Source of the DNA: Verrucomicrobiales bacterium
Lineage (GTDB): Bacteria > Verrucomicrobiota > Verrucomicrobiia > Limisphaerales > CANJXF01
Assembly (NCBI GenBank): GCA_947478865.1
Contig: CANJXF010000001.1
Span: forward strand, 112,964 to 176,963
DNA length: 64,000 nucleotides
Reading direction: 5' to 3'
Of the stretch, positions 17,117-25,554 are shown one piece after another (within the stretch, counting starts at the first letter, position 1; every line of letters starts with the position of its first letter). The notes under the pieces were generated by a model that was not told the DNA's origin, did not search any database, and worked only from the letters and a program-made list of their open reading frames with translations. Both the position numbers and the translations under genes were made by a program.

Positions 17117-17272
17117 ATGAATATACCGTTGATTCTAGGAGCGATTAGTTTTACAGGAGTTGGAATTATTATGCGAAAGCAAAACCACAAGGATTGGAAG
17201 AGATTCTTGATCGGTGGTATTGCGATGTGGGTGATGGCAGTCGTTTCGTGCGTTCTTTCATCTGAGCGTTAG
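17117..17272 (+). CDS. Small two-helix membrane protein (hypothetical)
   Basis: A 51-aa ORF with two hydrophobic stretches ('IPLILGAISFTGVGIIM' and 'FLIGGIAMWVMAVVSCVL') separated by a short basic loop (RKQNHKDWKR). The hairpin-like membrane layout and positive-inside loop make it plausible, but there is no homologue I can name and no strong ribosome site. Confidence 0.4.
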   Translation: MNIPLILGAISFTGVGIIMRKQNHKDWKRFLIGGIAMWVMAVVSCVLSSER

Positions 17273-17343
17273 AAAATTTTACCGTATGATGCCCAATACG
17301 AAGTTGAACCAAGCCGCTGACTGGGGTCATCGCCCCGCCACCG

Positions 17344-17456
17344 CGCATGGATGAAACCTCGTTGGGGTTTGAACTGTTTTTCATCGTTCACCCAGGGCAG
17401 CCCGATGGCGCGGTCAACCCTTGGGCTGATTGCTGAAATCCCTTTGGGATTTTTTT
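17344..17456 (+). repeat. Palindrome-rich dispersed-repeat-like element
   Basis: Consecutive inverted repeats sit in 113 bp: CAGCCC (17398-17403) with GGGCTG (17423-17428), and AAATCCC-TTT-GGGATTT (17436-17452). Read in frame it gives the 'R-W-G ... Q-G-S ... T-L-G ... I-P-L-G' pattern that I associate with short palindromic repeats scattered through Verrucomicrobiota and Planctomycetes genomes. The family assignment is from memory. Confidence 0.45.
17436..17456 (+). terminator. Terminator-like hairpin upstream of tadA
   Basis: A 7-bp stem AAATCCC/GGGATTT with a TTT loop is followed by four more T. It lies 22 bp before tadA and could end transcripts from the NUDIX/small-protein side. It is also the last part of the repeat-like element. 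Confidence 0.55.
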
Positions 17457-17478
17457 GCGGATTGTTAGCCTTGCGCGC

Positions 17479-18018
17479 ATGGACGAACCGATCATTGATC
17501 TACAGAGCGACGAATATTTCATGGGCGAAGCGTTGCGCCAGGCCAAACGCGCTTATGCCGCCGATGAAGTTCCCGTCGGCGCGGTCATCGTTCGCGAGGG
17601 CCGAATTATTGCCCGCGCTTTCAACCAGGTTGAAACCTTGAAGGATGCCACGGCCCATGCCGAGATGCTCGTGGTGACGCAAGCTGAAGAGGTGCTGGGC
17701 GATTGGCGGCTGACCGACTGCACACTCTACGTCACCAAGGAGCCGTGCCCGATGTGCGCCGGGGCGATCGTGCATGTTCGTTTGGCGCGAGTGGTTTTCG
17801 GCGCGAGCGATTTGAAGGGTGGCGCCGCTGGCAGCGCGATGAATCTCTTGCAATTTCCGACGCTCAATCACCAATGCCAGATCACAAACGGCGTTCGCGA
17901 GGCGGAATGCCGCTCATTACTGCGCAGCTTCTTTGCCGAACAGCGGGCGCAGCGGAAAAAAGCCGACGAACCGCCCGATGGCTGCTTTCCGGCAGCGGAA
18001 AGCAATTCGCTTAACTGA
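17479..18018 (+). CDS. tadA: tRNA-specific adenosine deaminase TadA
   Basis: Deaminates A34 of tRNA-Arg(ACG) to inosine. The product has the zinc and catalytic motif 'ATAHAEMLVV' (His and proton-shuttling Glu) and the second zinc motif 'PCPMCAGAIVHVRL'. From ATG 17479 it is 179 aa, close to the family length; a TTG at 17455 would add 8 residues of spacer. The last 30 residues are charged and non-conserved. The gene ends in an 8-bp convergent overlap with the CBM48 gene. Confidence 0.92.
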   Translation: MDEPIIDLQSDEYFMGEALRQAKRAYAADEVPVGAVIVREGRIIARAFNQVETLKDATAHAEMLVVTQAEEVLGDWRLTDCTLYVTKEPCPMCAGAIVHVRLARVVFGASDLKGGAAGSAMNLLQFPTLNHQCQITNGVREAECRSLLRSFFAEQRAQRKKADEPPDGCFPAAESNSLN

Positions 18019-18328
18019 CCGACAGCATGGAGACTTTTTCGTTCTTCTCATTGCGCGCAATTCCCTGAGCGCGCGGATCAAGCGTAGGCTTGCCATCCAC
18101 GTTGAATTGATAGTGATGATGGCCGTGGTTCATCGGCACTTGAAGTAACCAGGCGCCATCCGGCTGTTTTCTCATCGGGTGAGAGTCGGGATGCCAATCG
18201 TTGAAATCACCCATCAAAGAAACCGAGCTCGCCTCGGGAGCCAAACAGATGAAGTTGACCGGTTTAACCGTCTTTTTTGCCGAATAACGATGAATCGAAT
18301 CGTGAGAGCGAAAGTGAGAATGCGACAT
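18011..18328 (-). CDS. Glycogen-binding CBM48 / isoamylase early-set domain protein
   Basis: 105-aa stand-alone carbohydrate-binding module. The core 'VNFICLAPEASSVSLMGDFNDW' ... 'WLLQVPMNHGHHHYQFNVDG' is the E-set/CBM48 signature also seen in glycogen branching enzymes and AMPK beta. There is no catalytic domain, so it may be a regulator or scaffold at glycogen-like polymers. The N-terminus is His/Ser-rich. It is convergent with tadA (8 bp overlap). Confidence 0.8.
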   Translation of the reverse strand: MSHSHFRSHDSIHRYSAKKTVKPVNFICLAPEASSVSLMGDFNDWHPDSHPMRKQPDGAWLLQVPMNHGHHHYQFNVDGKPTLDPRAQGIARNEKNEKVSMLSVS

Positions 18329-18574
18329 TGTTTTTAAAAAATTACCGAAAAATTCTGGCCAGGTATTCGCGCAAGTTCCAGCTTAAAATATTTTTTCAGG
18401 GTTGATGGATGCCGGTTCAGAAACGCTCCCGCGCTCCGTCATCCTTGGAACGGATCGAGATGCGGCAGGGTGAGTGATTGCCATTGAGCGAGAAAGGGGC
18501 GAACTATCTTAATTGCGGTATTGTAGTTCAATCCCCGCAGCCCTTACTCTTTACTCCTTAAGACCAGCCTAAAT

Positions 18575-19276
18575 ATGAGCAGCGATTATCGTGCAAAACA
18601 TAATTGGCAAAGCCCCAAGAAAGCGGCTGCCTACAAAATTACCCGGGATCCATCGCGTTATAAGCGGGCTCCAAAAGAAGACGCGATCTTGAAGGGTTGG
18701 CTGGGCACATTGAACCCGGGAGCCAGCGTTCTGGACTGCCCATGTGGGACCGGGCGTTTCACCCCGCTCATCACCCAACTGGGATTTCGCTACACTGGTG
18801 CTGATATCTCTGTGGCAATGATGAACGAAGCCAGAAAAACGTCCGGCGCAGGATCCGCGATCGATTTTATTGAAGCCGACGCCGAGCACCTGCCCTTTCC
18901 GGATAATTCTTTTGATTGTGTGATCATTTGGAGGTTTCTGAAACATATCGTTGACCCAACGGTACGACTCAGAATCCTCGCGGAAGCGGCTCGGGTTTCC
19001 CGAGACAAAGTTCTGATCTCATTCTATCATCCGCTAAGCTTCACGTTTGCTCGCATCCAAATAAAAAATCGATTTTCGAAGAAGAAGAAAAATCCGGGAG
19101 TGTTTACGCACTGGCAATTGGAAAAGGATGCCAAACAGTGCGGCCTCGAAGTGTCGGAGACCAAGAGCTTTCAAAAGTATGTCTCGATCAACTGGTTCGC
19201 CTGCCTGAGCAAAACGGTCAAGCGATCCGCGCCAACCGAAACGGGAGCGAAACCGAATCCGTTGGTTCACGAATAA
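18575..19276 (+). CDS. Class I SAM-dependent methyltransferase
   Basis: 233 aa. Motif I 'VLDCPCGTGRFTPLI', the acidic loop after beta2 ('YTGADIS') and motif II/III ('FIEADAEHLPFPDNSFDCVI') define a Methyltransf_11/25-type fold. It is clearly related to the convergent methyltransferase at 19675-20346 (shared 'PCGTGRF' and 'SxYH' motifs, similar ends). Substrate unknown; the position beside the LPS-core block suggests a lipid or sugar target. Confidence 0.8.
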   Translation: MSSDYRAKHNWQSPKKAAAYKITRDPSRYKRAPKEDAILKGWLGTLNPGASVLDCPCGTGRFTPLITQLGFRYTGADISVAMMNEARKTSGAGSAIDFIEADAEHLPFPDNSFDCVIIWRFLKHIVDPTVRLRILAEAARVSRDKVLISFYHPLSFTFARIQIKNRFSKKKKNPGVFTHWQLEKDAKQCGLEVSETKSFQKYVSINWFACLSKTVKRSAPTETGAKPNPLVHE

Positions 19277-19674
19277 TCTAGACTGAGAGAACGCACAAAA
19301 ACACTCCGGCGAATAATCGAGGAGAGCCGATGATAGGCGTTCGCCTGTGACCCTAGTAGCTTCCCGCCTGCCTCTTAGGTTCCACCTTTGAGTGCAAGGT
19401 TCAATTGCGCGAGCCATTGATCCCGGACCAAAACAAGCTGTCCAAAGACCGAGATTGGTCAACGCCGCCAGCCTTGTCGGATGTTGACCCTGTCGAGCAA
19501 CTCATCGCCACCGCATTTTTGCAGATCCGCCAGGGCACCCAAGCGCGAAGTGGAAACGGCTCGCTGGAAATCGAAAACAAAACGGGTCCGCGAATGGCGA
19601 ATTCAACCATCTCGGGCACGGATTTAATACAGAGGGTTTCGGCAGCTTACAAATCTGCGATCTTCCATCTTGCG
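19277..19674. other. 398-bp stretch between convergent methyltransferase genes, no gene seen
   Basis: Several short open frames exist on both strands (for example 19405-19839 plus), but none has a protein-like composition, ribosome site or recognisable motif, and the longest runs antisense into the methyltransferase. No terminator with a T-run was found. It may hold decayed sequence. Confidence 0.5.
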
Positions 19675-20346
19675 CTATTTTGGAATGGACGATTTCGAGC
19701 GCTCCAAGACGGCGATCCACTCCTCGGAGAGCAACGGCGTCACCGGGAGAAGCTCCCGCAAATGCAAGCCCGTTTCCTTGATTTCATCGAGAAACGCCTC
19801 TTTCGTCAGCCGCGCATGCGGAGCTTTGCGAAGTCCTAATTTGTAGCGCAACCAGCGGCTAAGGTATTTGAAAGTATATTTATGGTAATAACTGACGATG
19901 AGAACGGGAGCCAACCGCGACATCTCCTTAACTGCAGCAACGCGCACTTTACGATCCACCAAATTCATGAAGCGAATACAGAAAACGGCATCGAACTCGG
20001 AGTCCTTGAACGGAAGATTGAAGAGATCGCCCTTTTGGAATACCGGCCTTGGGCTGTTCGGGCTCGGTTGCGCTTTCTCGGCCACCGCCAGCATTTCCGT
20101 CGAAATATCCGACGCGAGAACCTGATAACCCTCCCCTGCCAAATGCCATGAAAAACGCCCGGTGCCGCAGGGCATATCAATGATTCGGCCCTTGGCCGGA
20201 ACATGTTTCAGCGCCTTTTTCAAAACCGACCAGACGGTGCGATTGTTCCAGCGCCCCTGAAAATCGTGGTATCGACTCGAGTCATAGCGATTCGCCGTTT
20301 CAGAATTTTGATAACGCGTTTGAATTCTCTGCAGACGGTCTGACAT
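19675..20346 (-). CDS. Class I SAM-dependent methyltransferase (paralogue of 18575-19276)
   Basis: 223 aa with motif I 'IIDMPCGTGRFSWHL', 'VLASDISTEML' and 'LFNLPFKDSEFDAVFCI'. The shared unusual 'PCGTGRF' and the C-terminal 'SYYHKYTFKYLSRWLR' segment show common descent with the methyltransferase 400 bp away on the other strand. It lies 96 bp downstream of the GT39 gene in the same direction and may be co-transcribed with the LPS-core kinases. Confidence 0.8.
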   Translation of the reverse strand: MSDRLQRIQTRYQNSETANRYDSSRYHDFQGRWNNRTVWSVLKKALKHVPAKGRIIDMPCGTGRFSWHLAGEGYQVLASDISTEMLAVAEKAQPSPNSPRPVFQKGDLFNLPFKDSEFDAVFCIRFMNLVDRKVRVAAVKEMSRLAPVLIVSYYHKYTFKYLSRWLRYKLGLRKAPHARLTKEAFLDEIKETGLHLRELLPVTPLLSEEWIAVLERSKSSIPK

Positions 20347-20442
20347 AAGATAAAAGGATAGTCGTGGGATTTCTTTTTGGACAACGTAAATATCTCGCTC
20401 CCACTCTGGGCGTTCCCGAAAAAACTCTGGTTTATGACCTTG

Positions 20443-22182
20443 TCAAAATTCAACCAGCCAAGCCTCGCCAGGTTTAATCTGTTTCTCCTGGAAAGATTGT
20501 TTGGAAGAATTTTCAATGCGGGCGCGAATGGTCTTTTCTCGCTTCGAAGAATTCACGAACTTAACCGAACCGGATTTGCCAAACGCATCGAAAGTAAAAT
20601 CGCCACCTTGAACTTTCAAAAGGTGCGCTCCCTTCATCTCGAGTAAAAACGGCCCGGCGGTCACCGCCATTTGTTCAGCCCATTCAAGCCGAGGATGATT
20701 GCTGATGATCCGGACCATCGGCGTGCCATTGGAAGGCCAGTGCATTAACTCGTGATAAGCCGGAACGTTCGTGCCCATTTGCTTTTGTAAGCGTGCCAGA
20801 TTCTCAATCACAACGAACGCAGCCGGTTCGCCGCGCAGCAACTCGGCCGCTCGTGAATACGAAGCGAATTGATGAAACTGGTTCAGCTCGAACGGAAAGG
20901 CAAAGGGTGGATCGGCATGGGTAAACGGAAAATGTTCCCCCACCGTCTCTTTCATTTTCACCGCCAGTTCGCGCATGGCCTTGGTTTGCCGAACGCTTTT
21001 GCTTCGACTGTCGATGAAATGAAGGTAAAGGCCCATTCCCACCAAGGCGGCAACAGTGGCGATCACAATATTTCTCCCGAGTCTGGCGGCCGAAAAATTC
21101 TGTGTGAGCCGCGCAAGCTGAATGCTGGCCAACAGGGCTGCGGCCGGCATCAGTGGAAGAATTAATCGCGAGCGGTGATGTCCGCCCAATGAAAACATCA
21201 ACAATCCGCTCACGAAATAGCAGACCAGAAACCGTTCAAAACGCCGCTGATTTGGATTTTCGGAGGGTTTCTTCCATGCGCGCCAGATTCCCAAAACAGC
21301 GAGCGGGCTCCATGGCGCGAATCCGGTAATGAACCAAAATAGCGGTTTGTAGAATCCTGGGCCGGATACATTTTCTTTATCGTCTCCGATGGCGTGCCCC
21401 AGCAATTCGTCATTGATCATCTTTTGAATCAGATCCGTCCCGACTTGCCAATAAGCCAAAGCAAACCACCCGCCGGTGATCAAAAGAAAAATAATAACTC
21501 CGGAAACCTGCGAACCCTTGAGTCGCTGTGGTTCATTTGATTTTCGCTCCCAGAAAACGGCCAGCAATCCCGTGGCTGCCATAATCAATCCCAGCGGGCC
21601 TTTGGTAAGGGTTGCGGCAGCAGAGGCGAGCCAAAACCAGATCCAACCGCGCCCCGTCGTCCAGGCATCAAACGCGGCGAGTGCCGCCAGCGTGACGAAT
21701 AAGGAAAAAAGTCCGTCATACCGGCAAGTGGTCATTTGGCTAAAGGCCGCGTGAGAAATTAAGTATGTCCAACCAGCCAAGAATCCGACGCGCTTCCCAA
21801 AATATTTTCGTCCGGCATGAAAAAGTATCCAACTCAGCGCCAGCGTCGCTGCAGCCGTGGGCCAATAAAGCGTCATTCGATTGATTTTGCCGCTGAGAAC
21901 GGTGGCGGATGCAGAAAGCCAGCAGAACATGGGCGGCTTGGATGCAATGCCGCCCGCTTCATCGTGCTGACACATCCATTGGTTATTTTCCACGGCATCC
22001 AAGACATATGCGACCATTCGGTGCTCGTTGTTCTGGCCGATGTTTGGGGGTGCCGTCAGGGCGAGAACGAACAACGCGAGCGCAAGTAATGCCAGAAAGC
22101 TCTTTGAAAAAAACCAGGAATCTGCTGCCGGGAGATCGGTCGCTGACCGCTCTTCTAAAGAAGGACTGGCATTTGAAGGCAT
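20443..22182 (-). CDS. GT39/ArnT-like membrane glycosyltransferase
   Basis: Polyprenyl-phosphate-sugar-dependent glycosyltransferase of the ArnT/PMT fold, acting at the periplasmic face on lipid A, LPS or protein. From ATG 22182 it has 579 aa: a first TM (about 25-45), a periplasmic loop with 'NQWMCQHDEAGGIASKPPMFCW' (the family D-E catalytic region just after TM1), about ten further helices, and a soluble C-terminal domain. The alternative ATG at 22236 would overlap the kinase gene by 53 bp; 22182 lies 2 nt after that gene's stop. It is the third gene of the kinase operon. Confidence 0.82.
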   Translation of the reverse strand: MPSNASPSLEERSATDLPAADSWFFSKSFLALLALALFVLALTAPPNIGQNNEHRMVAYVLDAVENNQWMCQHDEAGGIASKPPMFCWLSASATVLSGKINRMTLYWPTAAATLALSWILFHAGRKYFGKRVGFLAGWTYLISHAAFSQMTTCRYDGLFSLFVTLAALAAFDAWTTGRGWIWFWLASAAATLTKGPLGLIMAATGLLAVFWERKSNEPQRLKGSQVSGVIIFLLITGGWFALAYWQVGTDLIQKMINDELLGHAIGDDKENVSGPGFYKPLFWFITGFAPWSPLAVLGIWRAWKKPSENPNQRRFERFLVCYFVSGLLMFSLGGHHRSRLILPLMPAAALLASIQLARLTQNFSAARLGRNIVIATVAALVGMGLYLHFIDSRSKSVRQTKAMRELAVKMKETVGEHFPFTHADPPFAFPFELNQFHQFASYSRAAELLRGEPAAFVVIENLARLQKQMGTNVPAYHELMHWPSNGTPMVRIISNHPRLEWAEQMAVTAGPFLLEMKGAHLLKVQGGDFTFDAFGKSGSVKFVNSSKREKTIRARIENSSKQSFQEKQIKPGEAWLVEF

Positions 22183-22183
22183 A

Positions 22184-23062
22184 TTATTTTCTTTTCTGCA
22201 TCTCCCGATTCGCAATGGATTTTGAACGCTGCGCAATCTTCCGCAACAATGATTTGTGTGAGGGGCTCAATCGATCACAGCCCATGTAAAGCTTGGCGAA
22301 TCGGAGACGCATGGCGCGCGAGAATGTTTGGCGTGGCGTGGAATAGTCCAGTTGCGCCAGATCTTTTATCAGCCAGCGTTCGATTCTCCATCGAGGACGA
22401 AACACGCGCGCCAGATCGAGCAACGAAAGTTTTATATCACTGCCACTTTCCTCAATGAAAATATGGCAAAGATAAAAATCCCTGTGAAACCATCCAGCCC
22501 CATGGAATCGGCGTGCAAGTGCCGCCACGTTGCCAACCAGTATTTTTTTCTTGATCCAATCCGAGTGCGATTCGGAAAGCGGCGATTCCGCCAACCAACG
22601 TTCAAGAGATTTGCCTTCCAACTCGGACATGACGACAAAACTTTTTTGGTGCCGCCCCCAGGTGCCTTGCCATCCCCAGGCCAGCGGTTTGAAAGTGGCT
22701 ATTCCGACGGACTGAAGCGCCTCCGAAACCCGCACTTCGCGACAGGCGATCGGCAAACGCACGCCGTCTTCAAGCCAGCGTTGGACCAGGGAGCGCAATT
22801 GTTCACCGGCGTAACGTTTGTAAAAAACAGAACAGAGCCCGCTGGCGTGCTTCAACCCAAGCTTGGCGCGATAGCGTTTTCCCAGACCAGGTTTGGAGAG
22901 CGCATTGCCGCTGGCACTGAAAAAATCTTCCACACGAGACAAGCCATTTTCGATGAAAATAGATTTCCATTCAGAAGCAACGAATCCATGCCCATCTCCG
23001 GGCAACGGCAAACTGTTTTGCTCTGCTGGAGATATCGGCCGGGTGGGTGCAGAACTGTTCAT
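22184..23062 (-). CDS. LPS core heptose kinase-like protein (WaaP/InaA family)
   Basis: 292-aa small-molecule kinase that probably phosphorylates a core sugar of lipopolysaccharide at the cytoplasmic face. It has the beta3 Lys region 'SVFYKRYAGEQL', the catalytic loop 'GWFHRDFYLCHIFI' (very close to WaaP HRDxYxxH) and the metal-binding 'LSLLDLARVF'. The ATG at 23062 overlaps the previous stop as TGATG, so translation is coupled; an in-frame start at 23119 would create a 58-bp overlap. Third of three kinase domains encoded in a row. Confidence 0.82.
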   Translation of the reverse strand: MNSSAPTRPISPAEQNSLPLPGDGHGFVASEWKSIFIENGLSRVEDFFSASGNALSKPGLGKRYRAKLGLKHASGLCSVFYKRYAGEQLRSLVQRWLEDGVRLPIACREVRVSEALQSVGIATFKPLAWGWQGTWGRHQKSFVVMSELEGKSLERWLAESPLSESHSDWIKKKILVGNVAALARRFHGAGWFHRDFYLCHIFIEESGSDIKLSLLDLARVFRPRWRIERWLIKDLAQLDYSTPRQTFSRAMRLRFAKLYMGCDRLSPSHKSLLRKIAQRSKSIANREMQKRK

Positions 23063-24549
23063 CACGATTGTCGGTCTGGGGTTAAATTTTTTCCAATCTC
23101 GTTCCACCACCAGCGCCAATCATTAATTTTCCGCACCCGACAATAATCTTTTAGAAACCGAAGCCGCTCCGGGTTGGAGATTTTTCCACGCCGAGCGAAG
23201 CCGCGGGCCAGTCGCGCCAGTTGAACCGCCGCAGACTTGTTTGAAATCTCCCTGACAAAATGCAGAGCATCCAAATCAATCAGATGCGGAACGTCCTGCG
23301 CATCGAAAAGGATGTTGGTTTCCTTGAGATCGCGATGGGAAAAACCTTCGTTATGAACTTTAGCCACGAGCTCAGCCAGAAGGTAAATCCGCGCTTTGCG
23401 ATCGCCGGTCCGCTGCCATGGATAAGCAGCACCCGCCACTTCCTCCATAACGAAATACCCGCGCACCACAAAACCAAACCGGCCAACATCCGCATAAGCG
23501 ATCGGGCGCGGCGTGGCGATTTTCAACAGTTCCAGATGACGCGCCGTTCGGAATCCTCGGCGCGCCCGGGACGAACGGAACAAGTCAAAAACGACGGTGC
23601 TTGGTTTTTTGAAGTTGAATCGTTTCAGCACCAAACCATGAGCGCAACCGACCGTCGAGCGGGTGCCGTTTTTCAACATCCGGGCGCGCGTCGCCAGGAA
23701 CGCATCGGGATCGTTCAGGATCGATTCCAGATGCTCATTCCATGGATGCAAACGAACGTGCCACTTAAAATTTCCAAATCTCTTCTTCGCAAAAAGCGCG
23801 CGATCTGCGAAGAGGATTTTCAGTTTTTTTGGAATGGATTCGCGATGTTTTTCTTCGGCGCGCTCCGCGATTCTTCCGGCAAATTCCTGGAAGTTCACCC
23901 CGTAAGCCTCGAAAAAATTGGCAGACAGCGGCCAGCGCCGATTTAAGGTGGCGAGATTGTCTATTCGCTGCTGATCGCTCAGAGCCGGCAGAATTCTCAT
24001 GTTGTCCAGATCGACCAGGCAGAATTCATTTTCCCGCGAAGAATAAAGGAGGTTGGAAGTGTGAAGGTCGGAGTGAAAAACAGCATTCTCGTGGAGGTGT
24101 CCCAGGAATCTCCCGAGCGCAGTTTGAACGACGGGAGAAGGAGCCGCCAATTTTAGCGGCTCAAATCCAACCGGCCCCTCGGTGATCAAGATGCTCTCCT
24201 GCAGTCCGCGCCAATTCCAGAGTTCACCGTGAGCCAGATGCGGCACAACCCGGATGCCCGATTCCTGAAGTTGCGGTGCCAATTGCCATTCGATTCGGCT
24301 GGCAGGACTTTTAAAAAAATATTTGAGCGATCCCGCCAGAGTCGCATTGTGAAAATAGATTTTACGATAATACGTTTTTCCGCCAAGGCTGTGGCGAGTA
24401 ACGGAACTCAGGTGCGATCTTTTAACAATTTCACCAGGATCAGCGAGAATGGTTGCCAGCAGCGGTTTAAATCCTGGTATAATTTCCCAGCGGAAGGTTT
24501 CCTTTTCGCCCCGGAAATGCGACGAATTGGATTTCGCGTTCATCGCCAT
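23062..24549 (-). CDS. Tandem two-domain LPS kinase-like protein
   Basis: 495 aa made of two complete lipopolysaccharide-kinase-like domains. Domain 1 (about 20-240) has a beta3 Lys near 'GGKTYYRKIYF', a catalytic loop 'VFHSDLHTSNLLY' and metal motif 'CLVDLDN'. Domain 2 (about 285-480) has 'GLVLKRFNF', 'GFSHRDLKETNILF' and 'HLIDLDAL'. Each keeps catalytic Asp, Asn and DxD-type Asp, so both may be active. Start choices are ATG 24582, 24549 or 24543; none has a clear ribosome site and 24549 is my guess. Coupled to the WaaP-like gene. Such kinases normally occur as single domains. Confidence 0.75.
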   Translation of the reverse strand: MAMNAKSNSSHFRGEKETFRWEIIPGFKPLLATILADPGEIVKRSHLSSVTRHSLGGKTYYRKIYFHNATLAGSLKYFFKSPASRIEWQLAPQLQESGIRVVPHLAHGELWNWRGLQESILITEGPVGFEPLKLAAPSPVVQTALGRFLGHLHENAVFHSDLHTSNLLYSSRENEFCLVDLDNMRILPALSDQQRIDNLATLNRRWPLSANFFEAYGVNFQEFAGRIAERAEEKHRESIPKKLKILFADRALFAKKRFGNFKWHVRLHPWNEHLESILNDPDAFLATRARMLKNGTRSTVGCAHGLVLKRFNFKKPSTVVFDLFRSSRARRGFRTARHLELLKIATPRPIAYADVGRFGFVVRGYFVMEEVAGAAYPWQRTGDRKARIYLLAELVAKVHNEGFSHRDLKETNILFDAQDVPHLIDLDALHFVREISNKSAAVQLARLARGFARRGKISNPERLRFLKDYCRVRKINDWRWWWNEIGKNLTPDRQS

Positions 24550-24738
24550 ATCTGGAGAACAGGTTCTCACGCTTCGGCTCATTCGTGCGTGAAGTCTGGG
24601 AGATTTATCCGTTGGTCTACGATTGTATCCGGCATGAAATGATTATGACAAAAGCGCGCAACCGATAAAGCTCGGATTGTAAATTCTGCAGCAGCCCAGT
24701 CTAATCAGACTCGTCGATTTCGTTGGCACGTTCTAAGA

Positions 24739-25554
24739 ATGAAAATAGTCGGTTTAAATTTGATCGAGGCACCAAACGTCGGCGACCGATATTGCTCGCC
24801 GCTGCACTACTTTGACTTTCCGGGAACGGTGATCAAAGGGAATATTCGCGACTTTGCCAAGCACCAAGACGCCGACGCCGTTATTTTCGGCGGCGGCGCT
24901 TTGGCGCAGAACGTGGCCGAACGTGCCCCATCCTTCGCATCCAGCCTCAAAATCGGTTGGGGCCTTGGGCACACCCAGCGAGGCGTGCTCGGGCCACACG
25001 GAAATTACAGTGCGCTCTTGCAAGATTTGGATCTCTACGGAATTCGTGATTGGGGTTTGGCAAGCGATGACAACTACGTTCCATGCGCCAGTTGCATGTT
25101 ACCCCAATTGGATCGCGCCTATAAAATTGAGCACGAGTTCGTTTATTACGGCCACGAAAAGCTTACTCCCCTCGCCGGTCTGGAACCGAGAATGACGAAC
25201 AGCGAGCTGAATATTCAGGCAGTGATCGAATTTCTGGGTTCCGGCGAAACGATTGTGACCAGCTCCTATCATGGCATGTATTGGGGAACGCTCCTCGGTC
25301 GAAAGGTTATCGCCATTCCGTTCGGTTCAAAATTTTTCCATTTCAAATATCCGGTTCCGCTCCGTGCCGAGTGGAAGGAAGGCGCAGCCGCTGCAAAAGC
25401 CTTTCCGGAGGCACTGGGCGAATCGAGAGCCTACAACCAGAATTTTCACAAAAAAGTATTGGAAGTTCTTGGCAACGTGAAATCGAAGCCGCGCAAAAGT
25501 TCGAAGCCGGCCAGCCTCACCCAATTGGCGCAAAAGCTTCTCCGCAGCCAATGA
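24739..25554 (+). CDS. Polysaccharide pyruvyl transferase family protein
   Basis: Transfers pyruvate from phosphoenolpyruvate to a sugar of a surface glycan. The 271-aa protein has the family's N-terminal 'NVGDRYCSPLHYF', 'AVIFGGGALAQN', 'GWGLGHTQRG' and the late 'TSSYHGMYWGTLLGRKVIAIPFG' motif. It begins an LPS-type pair transcribed divergently from the kinase operon. Its stop overlaps the WaaG-like start as ATGA, so the two are translated together. Confidence 0.82.
   Translation: MKIVGLNLIEAPNVGDRYCSPLHYFDFPGTVIKGNIRDFAKHQDADAVIFGGGALAQNVAERAPSFASSLKIGWGLGHTQRGVLGPHGNYSALLQDLDLYGIRDWGLASDDNYVPCASCMLPQLDRAYKIEHEFVYYGHEKLTPLAGLEPRMTNSELNIQAVIEFLGSGETIVTSSYHGMYWGTLLGRKVIAIPFGSKFFHFKYPVPLRAEWKEGAAAAKAFPEALGESRAYNQNFHKKVLEVLGNVKSKPRKSSKPASLTQLAQKLLRSQ

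Noticed and set aside
19405..19839. 144-aa plus-strand ORF between the two methyltransferases
   Set aside because: Its second half is antisense to the methyltransferase and the first half has no protein-like pattern or ribosome site.
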